From contig JAJPKA010000002.1 in NCBI GenBank assembly GCA_021323945.1, positions 124,001 to 188,000 of the forward strand: a stretch of 64,000 nucleotides of DNA, given 5' to 3'. The stretch comes from Pseudomonadota bacterium (GTDB lineage: Bacteria; Desulfobacterota; Binatia; Binatales; Binataceae). The position numbers and the translations under genes were made by a program. Below the pieces are notes generated by a model that had not been told where the DNA came from, made no database searches, and was given only the letters and a program-made list of their open reading frames with translations. This document shows, in pieces, positions 9,047 to 18,326 of this stretch. Each line of letters begins with the position of its first letter. The first letter of the stretch is position 1.

Positions 9047-9589
9047 ATGCCAGAAATTACGGCTGAAGCTGGACGGTTTCCCCCTGAGCTGATTCGCATT
9101 GGTTACGTCATCGGTGCTCACGGAGTCCGTGGCGCTGTTCGTATCAGGTTGGACAACCCCGATTCGACCGTGCTGTCCTCGGTCCAGACCCTCGTCATCT
9201 CCAAGGATCGACATTGGACCGAATATTTCGTGATCGGGGCTCGGCTCGCAGGTCGCGGAACATTCAAGGTGCACCTACAAGGCCTCGATACTGCTCAGCA
9301 GGCCGCGGCCTTGCGTGGTGCGCTCGTCATGGTAGGAACCCATCAACTCCCGGCGAAGAACGTTCGTGAATTCTACTATTTCGAAACGATCGGCTGCGAG
9401 GTTGTGACAACCTCAGGTTCGGCTGTCGGCAAAGTGGAAGACATCTTTTCGACCGGTGCCAGCGAAATCTTGGTAGTGCGAAATTGTTCTGCCGAACATC
9501 TCGTTCCGGTTATCGAACCCATCGTAAAGGAACTCGATGTGCTGAGCCGCCGCATCGTAATCGAAGCGGTCCCAGGCTTGCTCGACTGA
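9047..9589 (+). CDS. rimM: Ribosome maturation factor RimM
   Basis: A 180-residue 16S processing factor that binds S19 and aids 30S head maturation. The N-terminal RimM barrel begins IRIGYVIGAHGVRGAVRI, the family hallmark. The C-terminal PRC-barrel part starts near residue 103 (FYYFETIGCEVVT) and ends with VPVIEPIVKELDVLSRRIVI. Length and order are normal. It is 24 bp after khpA and upstream of trmD. Confidence 0.97.
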   Translation: MPEITAEAGRFPPELIRIGYVIGAHGVRGAVRIRLDNPDSTVLSSVQTLVISKDRHWTEYFVIGARLAGRGTFKVHLQGLDTAQQAAALRGALVMVGTHQLPAKNVREFYYFETIGCEVVTTSGSAVGKVEDIFSTGASEILVVRNCSAEHLVPVIEPIVKELDVLSRRIVIEAVPGLLD

Positions 9590-9706
9590 AACTGGCCGTC
9601 GGCTCGACAATCAGGGGACGTCAGGTTGCCCCCATACATGCGCAGGCCGCGTCCGGTGCCTGCGCGGGTTGACCGCCAGCCAAGAAGATCGCGGAGTGAG
9701 CTAAAG

Positions 9707-10483
9707 ATGGAATTCCACGTAATTACTATCTTTCCAGAAATGTTCACGGCGTTAAACGTTGGTCTTCTTGGCCGGGCCCAAGCGCGGGGTTTAATTAAAA
9801 TTTACACCCACAATCTCCGGGAGCACGGATTGGGTAATCATCGGCAAATCGACGATTACCCTTACGGTGGCGGTAGCGGGATGGTAATGCGGCCGGAACC
9901 GTTGGCGGCGGCCATTGACCACGTGATTGCCCAGTCTCCAGGATTGCTGAAAATCCTTCTCACTCCCCAAGGCGATAGCCTCAACCAAGCTATGGTCCGC
10001 GAATTTGCGCGATGTTCGCAGGGCCTGTTATTCATCGCGGGCCGCTACGAGGGCATCGACGCGCGAGTCTCAGCCTTGGTCGATCGCGAAGTTTCGATCG
10101 GTGATTATGTCCTTAGCGGTGGCGAGTTGGCGGCGATGGTTGTCATTGAAGCAGTGGCGCGTTTGGTCCCCGGCGTCCTAGGTAATCCGGAATCGCTGAC
10201 CGAAGAATCTTTCGGGTCCTCTGGCCTGCTGGAATACCCCCATTTCACAAGGCCGGAAGAGTTTCGCGGGATGCGTGTACCAGAAGTCCTGCTGAGTGGC
10301 GATCATCGCCGTATCCGGGCATGGCGTGAAGCCGAGGCACGCAAACGTACTGCGCAACGACGTGACCAACCCCGTAGACTGCCGGACACTTACGACCCAA
10401 GCGATGCACGATCCGGCCCGTCGCAAGCCGACGCCAACTCGAGCCCATGTGGCCCAGCCAACCGCGGCACGCTATCAACTTAG
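9707..10483 (+). CDS. trmD: tRNA (guanine37-N1)-methyltransferase TrmD
   Basis: A 258-residue SPOUT methyltransferase that makes m1G37 next to the anticodon, preventing +1 frameshifting. It contains the family strings FHVITIFPEMF, IDDYPYGGGSGMVM and the trefoil-knot SAM site GDYVLSGGELAAM. The frame is open from 9626, but the ATG at 9707 gives the canonical start and has GGAG about 10 bases upstream, so I use it. The C-terminal ~40 residues after RAWREAEARKRT are low complexity and longer than usual. Downstream the expected rplS is absent; a SPOUT methyltransferase follows instead. Confidence 0.97.
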   Translation: MEFHVITIFPEMFTALNVGLLGRAQARGLIKIYTHNLREHGLGNHRQIDDYPYGGGSGMVMRPEPLAAAIDHVIAQSPGLLKILLTPQGDSLNQAMVREFARCSQGLLFIAGRYEGIDARVSALVDREVSIGDYVLSGGELAAMVVIEAVARLVPGVLGNPESLTEESFGSSGLLEYPHFTRPEEFRGMRVPEVLLSGDHRRIRAWREAEARKRTAQRRDQPRRLPDTYDPSDARSGPSQADANSSPCGPANRGTLST

Positions 10484-10532
10484 TTGGCCGCTTTGACACG
10501 GCGCTCCGCGGTCGTGGCCACTAATACAAACA

Positions 10533-11096
10533 ATGTCGGGTCTCTTCGTTTGCTTAATTCACTATCCCGTGCTTGATCGCAACGGCCGCGTTGTGACCGC
10601 CGCCATCACCAGCCTTGACCTCCATGACATTGCTCGCTCGGCTCGAACCTATGGGGTTCAGGCGATGTACGTGGTGCACCCTGTCGCCTCGCAGCGGGAA
10701 TTTGCACTGCGGGTGATCGATCATTGGCGTCTGGGTTATGGCAGACTCTACGATTCGCGTCGACGCGAAGCCCTTGAACTAATTGAAGTGGTACCGGACC
10801 TGGAGGGCGCACTGCGAGCCAGCGAGAGCGTCGCCGGGGTTGCTCCACTTCTGGTGTACACTTCCGCTCGAGCCTCTGGCGGCGTCTCCTGCGCACAGTT
10901 GCGCGCCCATTTGGACAGTGCCACTAGCCTACCGCTTATGCTCATGTTTGGGACGGGCTTTGGGCTTGCGCCTGTTATGCGCGAGCGGGCGGACCTCGTG
11001 TTGAACGCAATAAGAGGGCCTGGCGATTATAACCATCTGTCCGTGCGTGCCGCCGCAGGTATTATCCTGGACCGTCTCGTCGGACGAGAAAGATAG
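10533..11096 (+). CDS. SPOUT-class RNA methyltransferase (PF09936-type)
   Basis: A 187-residue protein with the SPOUT knot region at the C-terminus (PLMLMFGTGFGLAPVM ... GPGDYNHLSVRAAAGIILDRL), where the glycine-rich loop and the NHLSVRAA string match SAM-binding knots. The N-terminal part (FVCLIHYPVLDRNGRVVTAAITSLDLHDIARSARTYGV) matches the family found directly behind trmD in delta-like proteobacteria and Aquificota. The RNA target is unknown to me. It lies 49 bp after trmD and appears to end the operon. Confidence 0.85.
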   Translation: MSGLFVCLIHYPVLDRNGRVVTAAITSLDLHDIARSARTYGVQAMYVVHPVASQREFALRVIDHWRLGYGRLYDSRRREALELIEVVPDLEGALRASESVAGVAPLLVYTSARASGGVSCAQLRAHLDSATSLPLMLMFGTGFGLAPVMRERADLVLNAIRGPGDYNHLSVRAAAGIILDRLVGRER

Positions 11097-11157
11097 GAGC
11101 GGTCCGATCAGCGCGTCCCTACATTTCATCGGACACCAGTACCGTAGGACCGTTCCT
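11095..11157 (+). terminator. Probable Rho-independent terminator of the ffh-trmD operon
   Basis: AGGAGCGGTCC at 11095-11105 pairs with GGACCGTTCCT at 11147-11157 (11 pairs, one G-U), and a pyrimidine-rich tract (CTTCTTTCTTTCC) follows. A competing shorter stem uses GTCCGAT with ATCGGAC at 11128-11134. The loop is long (about 41 bases), so this is plausible rather than certain. Confidence 0.4.
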
Positions 11158-11253
11158 CTTCTTTCTTTCCGTCTTGTTCCGGAAAAAACCTGAGGCACAG
11201 CTCGAAAACCATAGGGAGCGACGCAAGATCCGATATTCGGCTGGCGCCAGGTA

Positions 11254-11973
11254 TCATCGGGAGCGCAGATATTGACTTATCAGATAAATCAGCAACATCC
11301 CCGCGGTCGTCGCGACGCCGACCACCGGAGAGTCGTGTTCGCGGGCTTCTGGCAATAGATCCGACGCGCCAATATACAAAAACGCACCGGCAAAAAAAGC
11401 CAGCAACCAGCTCAGAAGTGCCTGTCCGCCTCGCATGGGCAAAGCACTGAAAGCCCCGAGGATGGGTGCGGTGGCATCGGCGATGAGCCATTGCACTGCG
11501 CGCTTAACCCCACTGCCGTGCGCCAAAACGACTGTTACCGTATTGAGCCCATCGCTGAAGTCATGCGCGATGACTGCCAGTGAAATCAACAGGCCCATCT
11601 GAAAATTCGTTTGAAACCCGACCCCGATCGCGAAACCATCCAAGAAACTGTGTATTGACAAGCCGGCTGCGGCAATTATCCCGAACTCCTCAGGATGCAC
11701 TCCGGTCTGGTGGGCATGTTCTCGGCTTCGATGCAATGCAGTTAGGCGTTCCAGTCCGAAAAAAACCAGAAAACCAACGGCAACCATCGGCATCACTGGC
11801 GTTTCGGTACCACCGACATCGAAGATCTCGGGAATGACGTCGAACAGTACAACCGCGATTACCGCACCCGAGCTGAACCCCAATAGCAAGTGCAAACGGT
11901 CGCGCAGGCGAATGGCCGCTAGTCCGCCGAAACAAGTTGAGACGAAGGTAAAACATGCAAACAGTATTGCCAT
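11254..11973 (-). CDS. ZIP family divalent metal transporter
   Basis: From the ATG at 11973 the protein has 239 residues and about eight hydrophobic segments, the normal ZIP size. Metal-site helices show HSFLDG (H108, D112) and HDFSDG (H137, D141), equivalent to the HNxxD and HExPxD motifs that form the transport site. A cytoplasmic histidine-rich loop (HRSREHAHQTGVH, 81-93) fits a metal-sensing or chaperone loop. The frame is open to 12198, but the added 75 residues are basic, lack a signal peptide and look non-coding, so I start at MAILFACFTF. Likely uptake or export of Zn, Fe or Mn across the inner membrane. It is convergent with the trmD operon. Confidence 0.88.
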   Translation of the reverse strand: MAILFACFTFVSTCFGGLAAIRLRDRLHLLLGFSSGAVIAVVLFDVIPEIFDVGGTETPVMPMVAVGFLVFFGLERLTALHRSREHAHQTGVHPEEFGIIAAAGLSIHSFLDGFAIGVGFQTNFQMGLLISLAVIAHDFSDGLNTVTVVLAHGSGVKRAVQWLIADATAPILGAFSALPMRGGQALLSWLLAFFAGAFLYIGASDLLPEAREHDSPVVGVATTAGMLLIYLISQYLRSR

Positions 11974-12198
11974 CTCTCGGTCCCCGCCCGCGCCTGACGC
12001 TACTTTGGTATCACACCATAGTGAACACGGTCTGCGCGTTCGGATTTGGTTGGTGGTTACCAGAAAAATCGGCCTCCAGAAGTGTCGGTCGAAACCCGCC
12101 AGCATCGACCACGATAACCTTAGATTTTTTGTATTTGCGCCTCGCCACGACAAATGCCGCAGCCGCGCGTACTTCCGCATTTGACTACTCACCGGCAT

Positions 12199-12827
12199 AG
12201 GAAGGCGTTAAGTCCGTCTGGTGTCCGTTTATCATGCCTTTTGGCCATCCGGAGCTCGACATGTCGCAGCGCTCATTTCACATCAATACCTGGCTGAGAG
12301 ACATCGAATGCTCAATTCTTTCTTTGCCGGCTTGGCCCCACCAAAACTGATAATTTTTTTCCATTTACGATCCGATCGTCGGCGAGGCACTTGGCGTTCA
12401 GGCGAGAAAAATTAGGGGGAGTGTTTCGTCCCTGCTGTCTGCCGCCCGAGTTGGGAAAAAGCTGCAAGTTAGGAACCCCTCGTAGGCCCTGCAAACGGTG
12501 AGACCGCCGGCGCAGAACCAACTATTATAAATGCGGGTATCCGCCAATAGCCTCCACAGTGGACGAGAGTGACCCGCATACGAGTAACCTCCCCCTTAAC
12601 AGGGCCGCATTTCTCTCACCACTCAAGCAGCTAAAAGGGCGCGGCGCAGCGAAAAATTGAAGTGGTCTGCTTTAGGACCTTGATGGCACCGCAGGTGAAA
12701 TGTGATTAGGCGTGTTATACCAGCCCGTCCAGCCGATAGGGCAAACGGTTACACATTCCATCGCACAGCTGAAGTGCTTCGCGCCTAGAGGACTCGCCGT
12801 CAAGGAACGATGATGGATGTTTGTGAA
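12199..12827. other. Intergenic stretch without a recognisable gene
   Basis: About 630 bp between the start of the ZIP transporter and the end of the histidine kinase, both on the minus strand. Short frames here have no family resemblance and no ribosome site. I see no tRNA-like cloverleaf and no recognisable riboswitch core. It must hold the ZIP promoter and perhaps the kinase terminator. Confidence 0.5.
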
Positions 12828-15194
12828 CTAAGAGAGCCCCATATGCTCCGCTTCGGCCTGAGCCAAGACCGGCATAATGGTCATGGTTTGTGAGGCCGCG
12901 CAGGTATTAATGGCTTCCAATAAAGCCGCTTTTTTCAAGGGCTTGCTCACGTGTAGATCAAAACCGGCCTCTCTGCTACGCCGGACCGCGTCAACATCTG
13001 CTGAGGCCGTCAGCGCCACGATTGGGATCGGATAGCGCTTTAGCTTTTGTTCCCAGCTACGAATTTCCCGAACCGCCGCGTAGCCGTCGACAACCGGCAT
13101 CTGGATGTCCATAAAGACTATATCGTAATGAGTTGCCCTGAACTTGCTGACGGCCTCTTGACCGTCTTCTGCGAACTCAACCAAATGGGGCGAGCCTTTC
13201 ATGTACGCCTTGATCAGTTCACGGTTATCCGGAGAGTCATCCGCAAAGAGAATTCGCAGCCGCATCTGTCCCTGAAACGCCTCTGCCCGATTTGCCCGGG
13301 TGTTGGCTGCGTGCTCAACGGGACCTCTCGATTCCGGCTGGCCGAGAACTGCTGCGACCGCCTCAACCAGTTCGCTGCGCTTTACGGGTTTGACCACATA
13401 GGCCCCGACGTTTAACGCTTTTAGCCTCATGGTCTCCGCCTTCGGAATGCCACTCAGCAGCATCATGACGAATCGTTTCGCATCCTCAGCCGTCTGCTCC
13501 ACCACCTGGTAACCGTCGATGTCGGGCATACAGCTGTCTAGAATGATGGCGTCAAAGGGTTTGGAGTGCCGTCGCGCCGCGCGAATTAGCTCGATTGCCG
13601 TGATGCCTGACTCAGCGACACTGACCATCGCACCTCGTTCTGCAACAAGCATACGGACCGCCTCACGACTGGCCTCATTATCATCCACTATCAGGATTTT
13701 GCGACCCGAGAGGTCCGACAGCTGCTCGCGTGGCGGCAGTGTCTGCGAGTGAATCGGAAAGCGAATGCCGAAGCGGAATACGCTACCCACACCGGGTGTG
13801 CTCTCGAGCGCGATCTGACCATCCATGAGAGCGACTAATCGGGCGACGATCGCAAGCCCTAGACCAGTGCCGCCATAACGGCGCGAGGTTGAGGAATCGG
13901 CCTGGCAAAAGGGCTCGAACACGGAGTCCAGTTTGTCTGCAGGAATTCCGACACCGCTGTCACGCACCTCGAAGCGCAACAGCCCCGGAATTTCCCGGTC
14001 GGTCTTCAAACGGATCAGGACCTGGCCGATTTCAGTAAACTTTATCGCGTTCCCCACCAAATTCATCAGTATTTGTCGCAGTCGGAGCGGATCACCCTCA
14101 ACCGTCTCGGGAACGTCGGAGTCGATTTGTCCAACTAATTCCAACTGCTTTTCGTGAGCTCGAATCGCAAGTGTCTCCAGAACTCGCTCGACCACTTCGC
14201 GCGGAGAAAAGAGGGTGCGCTCCAGACTGAGATGGCCACTTTCGACTTTGGCCAGATCAAGGATGCTATTGATCAATTCAAGGAGTGCGTTCCCATTGTT
14301 GATGATCGTGTTCAGGTAGCGGCGCTGCTCCGAATTCAGTTCGGTCTCCGCCAGAACATCTGCCATTCCGAGCACCGCATTCATTGGCGTGCGGATCTCG
14401 TGGGACATGGTTGAAAGGAACGCGGACTTGGCATTTGAGGCGGCGAGAGCCGCTTCTCGCGCGGCGATCAGTTCCGTCTCTGACCGCTTGAGTTTGTCGA
14501 TATCATGCTCAATTTCTCGTCGATATCGCCCGCCATATATAGCGCACAATTGACGTATGGCGGCGCCGGCCGTCAGTGCGACCCAATGCGTGAACAAGAT
14601 CGGGTCATGGGTCGGCGAGAGGGCCGCGAAGGCGCCAAGGCTCAGCAGCATCCACGCACTAGCTGCTGCCTGCCAACCGAAACTCCAGGGCAACAGCGAG
14701 GTCACACCGAGCGAGAGCACCAGCAAATCGACAAAGAACTGATCTGCTGATTCATCGCTAATTCCAAGCACTGTGGTGAGCGCGGTGACAGCGATGGTGA
14801 TTATGAAAGCAATAACTTGCCACCGTCGTTCTAGGCTCGGGCAATAACTCACAGCGAAAAGTAGGCTGCCTAGAACGATGCATGTCCCCCGCAGGGCGAG
14901 ATGCGAAGCCAGAAGGGAGTGACTATGCTCGCCTAATACGGACGCGATCTCGAAAAAAATGATAACCGCGCCAGATGCCCGAATCAGCCCGGCTGGCCAG
15001 GCGACCAGGTTTGTCTTCGAGGAGCTGTCGACAGCCTTACCACGATCCGAGTTGGCTTTGGTCGGCGATTGCGACAGACTGCTTTTATCTGCAGCACGGG
15101 CAGAAACGTACGAAGCCCGGGCTGAGGCAGCTCTGTTCAAAGCGCGTTCAGGTAGAGGACTAGACAATGCTGATTGAACCCGGGAAATGTCCAA
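12828..15194 (-). CDS. Membrane hybrid histidine kinase with two receiver domains
   Basis: A 788-residue sensor kinase. Residues 66-215 contain about five or six hydrophobic segments forming a membrane sensor of no type I recognise. The HisKA domain carries the phosphoaccepting His265 in MSHEIRTPMNAVLG. The HATPase_c domain follows with NLVGNAIKFT (N box), DSGVGIP (G1) and GGTGLGLAI (G2). Two receiver domains come next: KILIVDDNEASRE with phosphoacceptor in ILDSCMPDIDGY, and RILFADDSPDNRE with VFMDIQMPVVDGY. There is no output domain and no Hpt or response-regulator neighbour, so the partner is encoded elsewhere. The assigned TTG start at 15194 precedes a 60-residue Ser/Ala-rich leader and is uncertain. 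Confidence 0.92.
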   Translation of the reverse strand: MDISRVQSALSSPLPERALNRAASARASYVSARAADKSSLSQSPTKANSDRGKAVDSSSKTNLVAWPAGLIRASGAVIIFFEIASVLGEHSHSLLASHLALRGTCIVLGSLLFAVSYCPSLERRWQVIAFIITIAVTALTTVLGISDESADQFFVDLLVLSLGVTSLLPWSFGWQAAASAWMLLSLGAFAALSPTHDPILFTHWVALTAGAAIRQLCAIYGGRYRREIEHDIDKLKRSETELIAAREAALAASNAKSAFLSTMSHEIRTPMNAVLGMADVLAETELNSEQRRYLNTIINNGNALLELINSILDLAKVESGHLSLERTLFSPREVVERVLETLAIRAHEKQLELVGQIDSDVPETVEGDPLRLRQILMNLVGNAIKFTEIGQVLIRLKTDREIPGLLRFEVRDSGVGIPADKLDSVFEPFCQADSSTSRRYGGTGLGLAIVARLVALMDGQIALESTPGVGSVFRFGIRFPIHSQTLPPREQLSDLSGRKILIVDDNEASREAVRMLVAERGAMVSVAESGITAIELIRAARRHSKPFDAIILDSCMPDIDGYQVVEQTAEDAKRFVMMLLSGIPKAETMRLKALNVGAYVVKPVKRSELVEAVAAVLGQPESRGPVEHAANTRANRAEAFQGQMRLRILFADDSPDNRELIKAYMKGSPHLVEFAEDGQEAVSKFRATHYDIVFMDIQMPVVDGYAAVREIRSWEQKLKRYPIPIVALTASADVDAVRRSREAGFDLHVSKPLKKAALLEAINTCAASQTMTIMPVLAQAEAEHMGLS

Positions 15195-15590
15195 GCGAAA
15201 GCGGTGCCATTCCGCATACGTGCATCCGCTCTAAAGGGATGGGCTTTATTACGCTTCATCCACTTCGATTGAGCGGCATTGTTCCGCGGGTTTCGGCCAC
15301 TGAGGTCGCGCCCGCCTTAACCGACTCGATTTCGTGCACCAATGGATCGTCATTCGATCCGGTTTCGTTTTGGCACACTTAGGTGAGCGTACGTCGCAAT
15401 TTGATACTTCAGCGTCGAACGCTCAGAAACGAGAATTGATTTCGCGGGTCACAAAACGGGCGACAGAAAAAATGGCGGTTCGCGGCGTTTGAACTGTGCC
15501 CAAAAGGGGGTGAAATGATGCGCGCCGACAGGTTAAATTGACGCCTGCCGAAATCGTTTGATAGCATCCGCGCCGAGCATGGAGCCACCA
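15195..15590. other. Divergent intergenic region, no gene seen
   Basis: About 395 bp separating the histidine kinase (minus) from the flavin reductase (plus). It should contain both promoters. No convincing coding frame or structured RNA was found. Confidence 0.5.
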
Positions 15591-16067
15591 ATGTCAATCG
15601 AGAAGAACGAATTGCGTCGCGTTATGGGCCACTTCGCTACAGGTGTGACGATCATTACGACTATCTCGAAGGACGGTACGCCTTATGGCTTGACGGCGAA
15701 TGCCTTTATGTCAGTCTCCCTTGAGCCGCCACTGTTACTTATCTCCGTCGACAAAAAAGCCGAAAGTTACCCCTATTTCGAACAGAGCAGGGTTTTTACG
15801 GTCAATATTCTTCGAGATGACCAGGAAGCTCTGTCCCGCAAGTTCGCGGTCAGCGGTGGCAACAAATTTGAGGGCGTCGCTTACCATCGTGGCGCTAACA
15901 ACGTACCCATTCTTGAGGACACGCTGGCTCATATCGAGTGTCGCCTCTATGCGACCTACGACGGCGGCGATCATACCCTTTACTTAGGTGAAGTACTTGA
16001 GGCCCAAACGCGCGAAGGCAAACCCCTACTGTTCTACAGGGGAGGGTACCGCTCCTTCTCTGAATAG
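15591..16067 (+). CDS. Flavin reductase family protein (FMN-binding split barrel)
   Basis: A 158-residue flavin reductase-like protein. The motif MGHFATGVTIITT, then GLTANAFMSVSLEPPLLLISV, and the C-terminal GDHTLYLGEVLEA string are typical of HpaC/DIM6-type NAD(P)H:FMN reductases that feed reduced flavin to two-component monooxygenases. I chose the ATG at 15591, which has GGAG six bases upstream; the frame is open to 15558 with a TTG. LLM-type monooxygenases at 23074-24135 and 44965-46134 could use reduced flavin but are not adjacent. Confidence 0.92.
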   Translation: MSIEKNELRRVMGHFATGVTIITTISKDGTPYGLTANAFMSVSLEPPLLLISVDKKAESYPYFEQSRVFTVNILRDDQEALSRKFAVSGGNKFEGVAYHRGANNVPILEDTLAHIECRLYATYDGGDHTLYLGEVLEAQTREGKPLLFYRGGYRSFSE

Positions 16068-17051
16068 AGAACTCGCTCCAAAGCAGGTGAATCGCTTCGA
16101 AATTTAGAGGTTCGTGTCGGCGAAACTGGTCAGCTTACTCACCAGGCAATCTACGCAGGCACCGTCTAACCGGGATGAAAGTGCGTCCTGAATTGCTGTG
16201 TTCTCACGCGCACAACGAACCAGACAATGCCCGTTGGGCAGTGGAGGACTTCAAGGCTGGATCGCCAAATCGGCTAGCGACTGCGAGACAATGATGAGGG
16301 CAGCTTTGATCGGACTCGACAGCTCTCCGACACTAACCGGACGTCACCAGAGACTTATAGCAATCCCTCTTCTCCCAGGGCGGGGCTATGGCGCCCCTGC
16401 AGTTTGGGGTATAAACGCCGCCAGTCGGGAAGTCATAACGCCTGGCAAGCTCGATGGTCAGTTCCGAACTACAGCGCTTGCGATGCCCCCAACAGACAAG
16501 GGTGCGATAGTGAAATGCGAGATCAATCGCATGGAATCGTGCATTCGACCTTCTACCAGCGAGCAACGCTCAGTAAGTAGGCAATTACCATTCGAACTCC
16601 AGACAAGTGATTTCGATTGTGGTTTTAAAGTCCCTCGCCGGGTGATAGACGGCAATCTTAGGCTGAAAGTGCCAAGCAGGACTCGCGCAACTAGGGTGCC
16701 GAGCAGACTGACAGAGCCAATAATGCAGATAAACGAGTTCGAGCATGGTCAGCTGCCGCGACCGGCGAAAAACCGAAATAGCGACGGGGTTAGGCTGATC
16801 GAAAATTTGTTCGAAGAGTTACCCGCGCTTTACCCCGCGCTGAAAGATGTGCGACGAGGGCCCCCAAGCGTAATTTGGTAAAGAATTCTCCAAAAAGTCG
16901 GTAACTGAACCAATTCAAGCACGGCTTTCGCCTTGCCGATGCTGAAGCTGCGAAGATAAACGTTATGACGCGGCTGACGAAGTGGCACGGCAATGGCTAC
17001 AAAAAGCTCAGACGGCCTAAAAATGCCGTCGAGGAAGAGAAGGAGAAGGAT
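16068..17051. other. Long intergenic region with one unsupported frame
   Basis: Nearly 1 kb without a credible gene. An open frame at 16198-16881 (227 residues, plus) has no hydrophobic core pattern or family resemblance, and neighbouring frames are similarly open. I cannot tell whether this is decayed sequence. No tRNA or repeat was recognised. Confidence 0.4.
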
Positions 17052-17342
17052 ATGAAGCGACCTGTTTCCCTGTTGACGGCGGCGCTGTTCGCGGGAGCGC
17101 TCGCGGCGCCGGCCCTTGCCCAGAGCCCAGCTACCGAGGCTTCACCCGCAGCTGCGCCCAGCATGGCCGCACCGGCCAGTGAGATGTCCCCGGCTGCCGA
17201 AGCATCGCCAACAGCGCACCATCATCGACGCCATCGCCTGCGACATCGGAAGCATCATGCAGAAAGCGCGACCAGCCCCTCGAGCGAGATGTCGCCCAGC
17301 GGTGGAGAAGCCTCACCTTCCGCCGCGCCAAGCGGTTACTAA
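17052..17342 (+). CDS. Small secreted Ala/Ser/Pro-rich protein with a His/Arg patch
   Basis: A 96-residue protein with a clear Sec signal peptide (MKRPVSLLTAALFAGALAAPALA, cleavage after ALA) and a low-complexity mature part. Short imperfect repeats of the form EASP and SEMSP recur, interrupted by a basic patch HHHRRHRLRHRKHH. An AAGGAG site precedes the ATG at 17052. Such proteins are periplasmic or cell-surface and rapidly evolving; the His cluster could bind metal. I recognise no family. A terminator-like run is not obvious downstream. Confidence 0.65.
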   Translation: MKRPVSLLTAALFAGALAAPALAQSPATEASPAAAPSMAAPASEMSPAAEASPTAHHHRRHRLRHRKHHAESATSPSSEMSPSGGEASPSAAPSGY

Positions 17343-17513
17343 GCTTGCGCGAACTGTGCTTTGAACAGGCGCCCGTCCGCCTGGCGCACCCAATTGGCGC
17401 GAGAGCGGGCGGGGCGCTGCTTTTATGAAGAGGCCGTTATGGTCAAGTCTCTCAATCATAACTTATTACTTGCCACGTAAATTCTGTTACAATCGGCATG
17501 CCCCCGGACGGAT

Positions 17514-18248
17514 ATGCGGGGCTGGGCGACGTTGCTTAATTGCGGTAAGTCAACCGGTGTGCTGTTTTCACTTGCCGTGCTGGTGTGGTTGCTATCGCCA
17601 TCTGCACGTGCAGTAGATACCGTCGCGCGCCCCTTTGACGACGAGATCTGTGATAGCACGGCCGATTTTTTTCTTGGAGCAGAAAACTACTCTCAGGCTA
17701 TCCGGCATCACTTGGCGCTCGTCCGAGAAGATCCAAACAACGCCTTGGCTTACTACCACTTGGGGTTCGCCTATGGGATGGTTGGTGATCATGAGCGGGA
17801 ACTCGACGATTATCAAAAGGCGGTTGAACTAGGTCTCAGCAGGTGGGACCTCTTCTTGAACTTGGGACTGATCTACGTTGAGGCGGGTAAGCTAGACTCG
17901 GCCCGGCAGCTGTTTCAACTTGCTGAATTATTGGCGCCATACCGCCCTGAAGTTCACTTCAACCTTGGGGTGCTTGACGAGCGTTTGAGGATGTACCGCA
18001 ATGCTGAGCAGGAGTTGCTATTTTCGTTAGCGCTCGACAGCGATGAGAAGGAGACCCACAATAGTCTCGGGGTTGTTTATGCGGAAAAAGGCGATTATCA
18101 GCGCGCGTACCAGGAGTGGACGGAGCTGATCAAACATTTTCCGGATTATGCTCCTGCTCGCGCCAATCTGGCCATCTTGAAGCAGCGCAAAGGTGCTGAG
18201 ATCCAAGGACCCGCTCGGCTGACTAGTGGTCTTGCCGCGGTGCACTAG
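17514..18248 (+). CDS. Exported tetratricopeptide-repeat protein
   Basis: A 244-residue protein with an N-terminal hydrophobic signal (VLFSLAVLVWLLSPSARA) followed by about five TPR units, for example NNALAYYHLGFAYGMVGDHE, WDLFLNLGLIYVEAGKLD and KETHNSLGVVYAEKGDYQ. TPRs mediate protein-protein contacts; in the periplasm they often assist envelope assembly or lipoprotein complexes. It precedes the DD-carboxypeptidase by 78 bp on the same strand, which may link it to peptidoglycan maintenance. No specific family name is justified. Confidence 0.85.
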   Translation: MRGWATLLNCGKSTGVLFSLAVLVWLLSPSARAVDTVARPFDDEICDSTADFFLGAENYSQAIRHHLALVREDPNNALAYYHLGFAYGMVGDHERELDDYQKAVELGLSRWDLFLNLGLIYVEAGKLDSARQLFQLAELLAPYRPEVHFNLGVLDERLRMYRNAEQELLFSLALDSDEKETHNSLGVVYAEKGDYQRAYQEWTELIKHFPDYAPARANLAILKQRKGAEIQGPARLTSGLAAVH

Positions 18249-18326
18249 CTACTGCTTGTGGATGTTGGCGGGCCTTCGCCAATGGTAAATCGGCATCAGT
18301 GCTTTTCCTAGTGGAGGTGGGGGCGG

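Noticed and set aside
9626-9706. Upstream extension of trmD
   Set aside because: Would add 27 non-conserved residues; the ATG at 9707 gives the family start and has a ribosome site.
11974-12198. 75-residue extension of the ZIP transporter
   Set aside because: Basic and unlike a signal peptide; the internal ATG at 11973 fits the family length.
12400-12560. Possible riboswitch-like GC-rich segment upstream of the ZIP gene
   Set aside because: No match by eye to known cores such as GEMM, cobalamin or metal-sensing elements.
16198-16881. 227-residue open frame on the plus strand
   Set aside because: No signal, fold pattern or family resemblance, and neighbouring frames are equally open; treated as chance.
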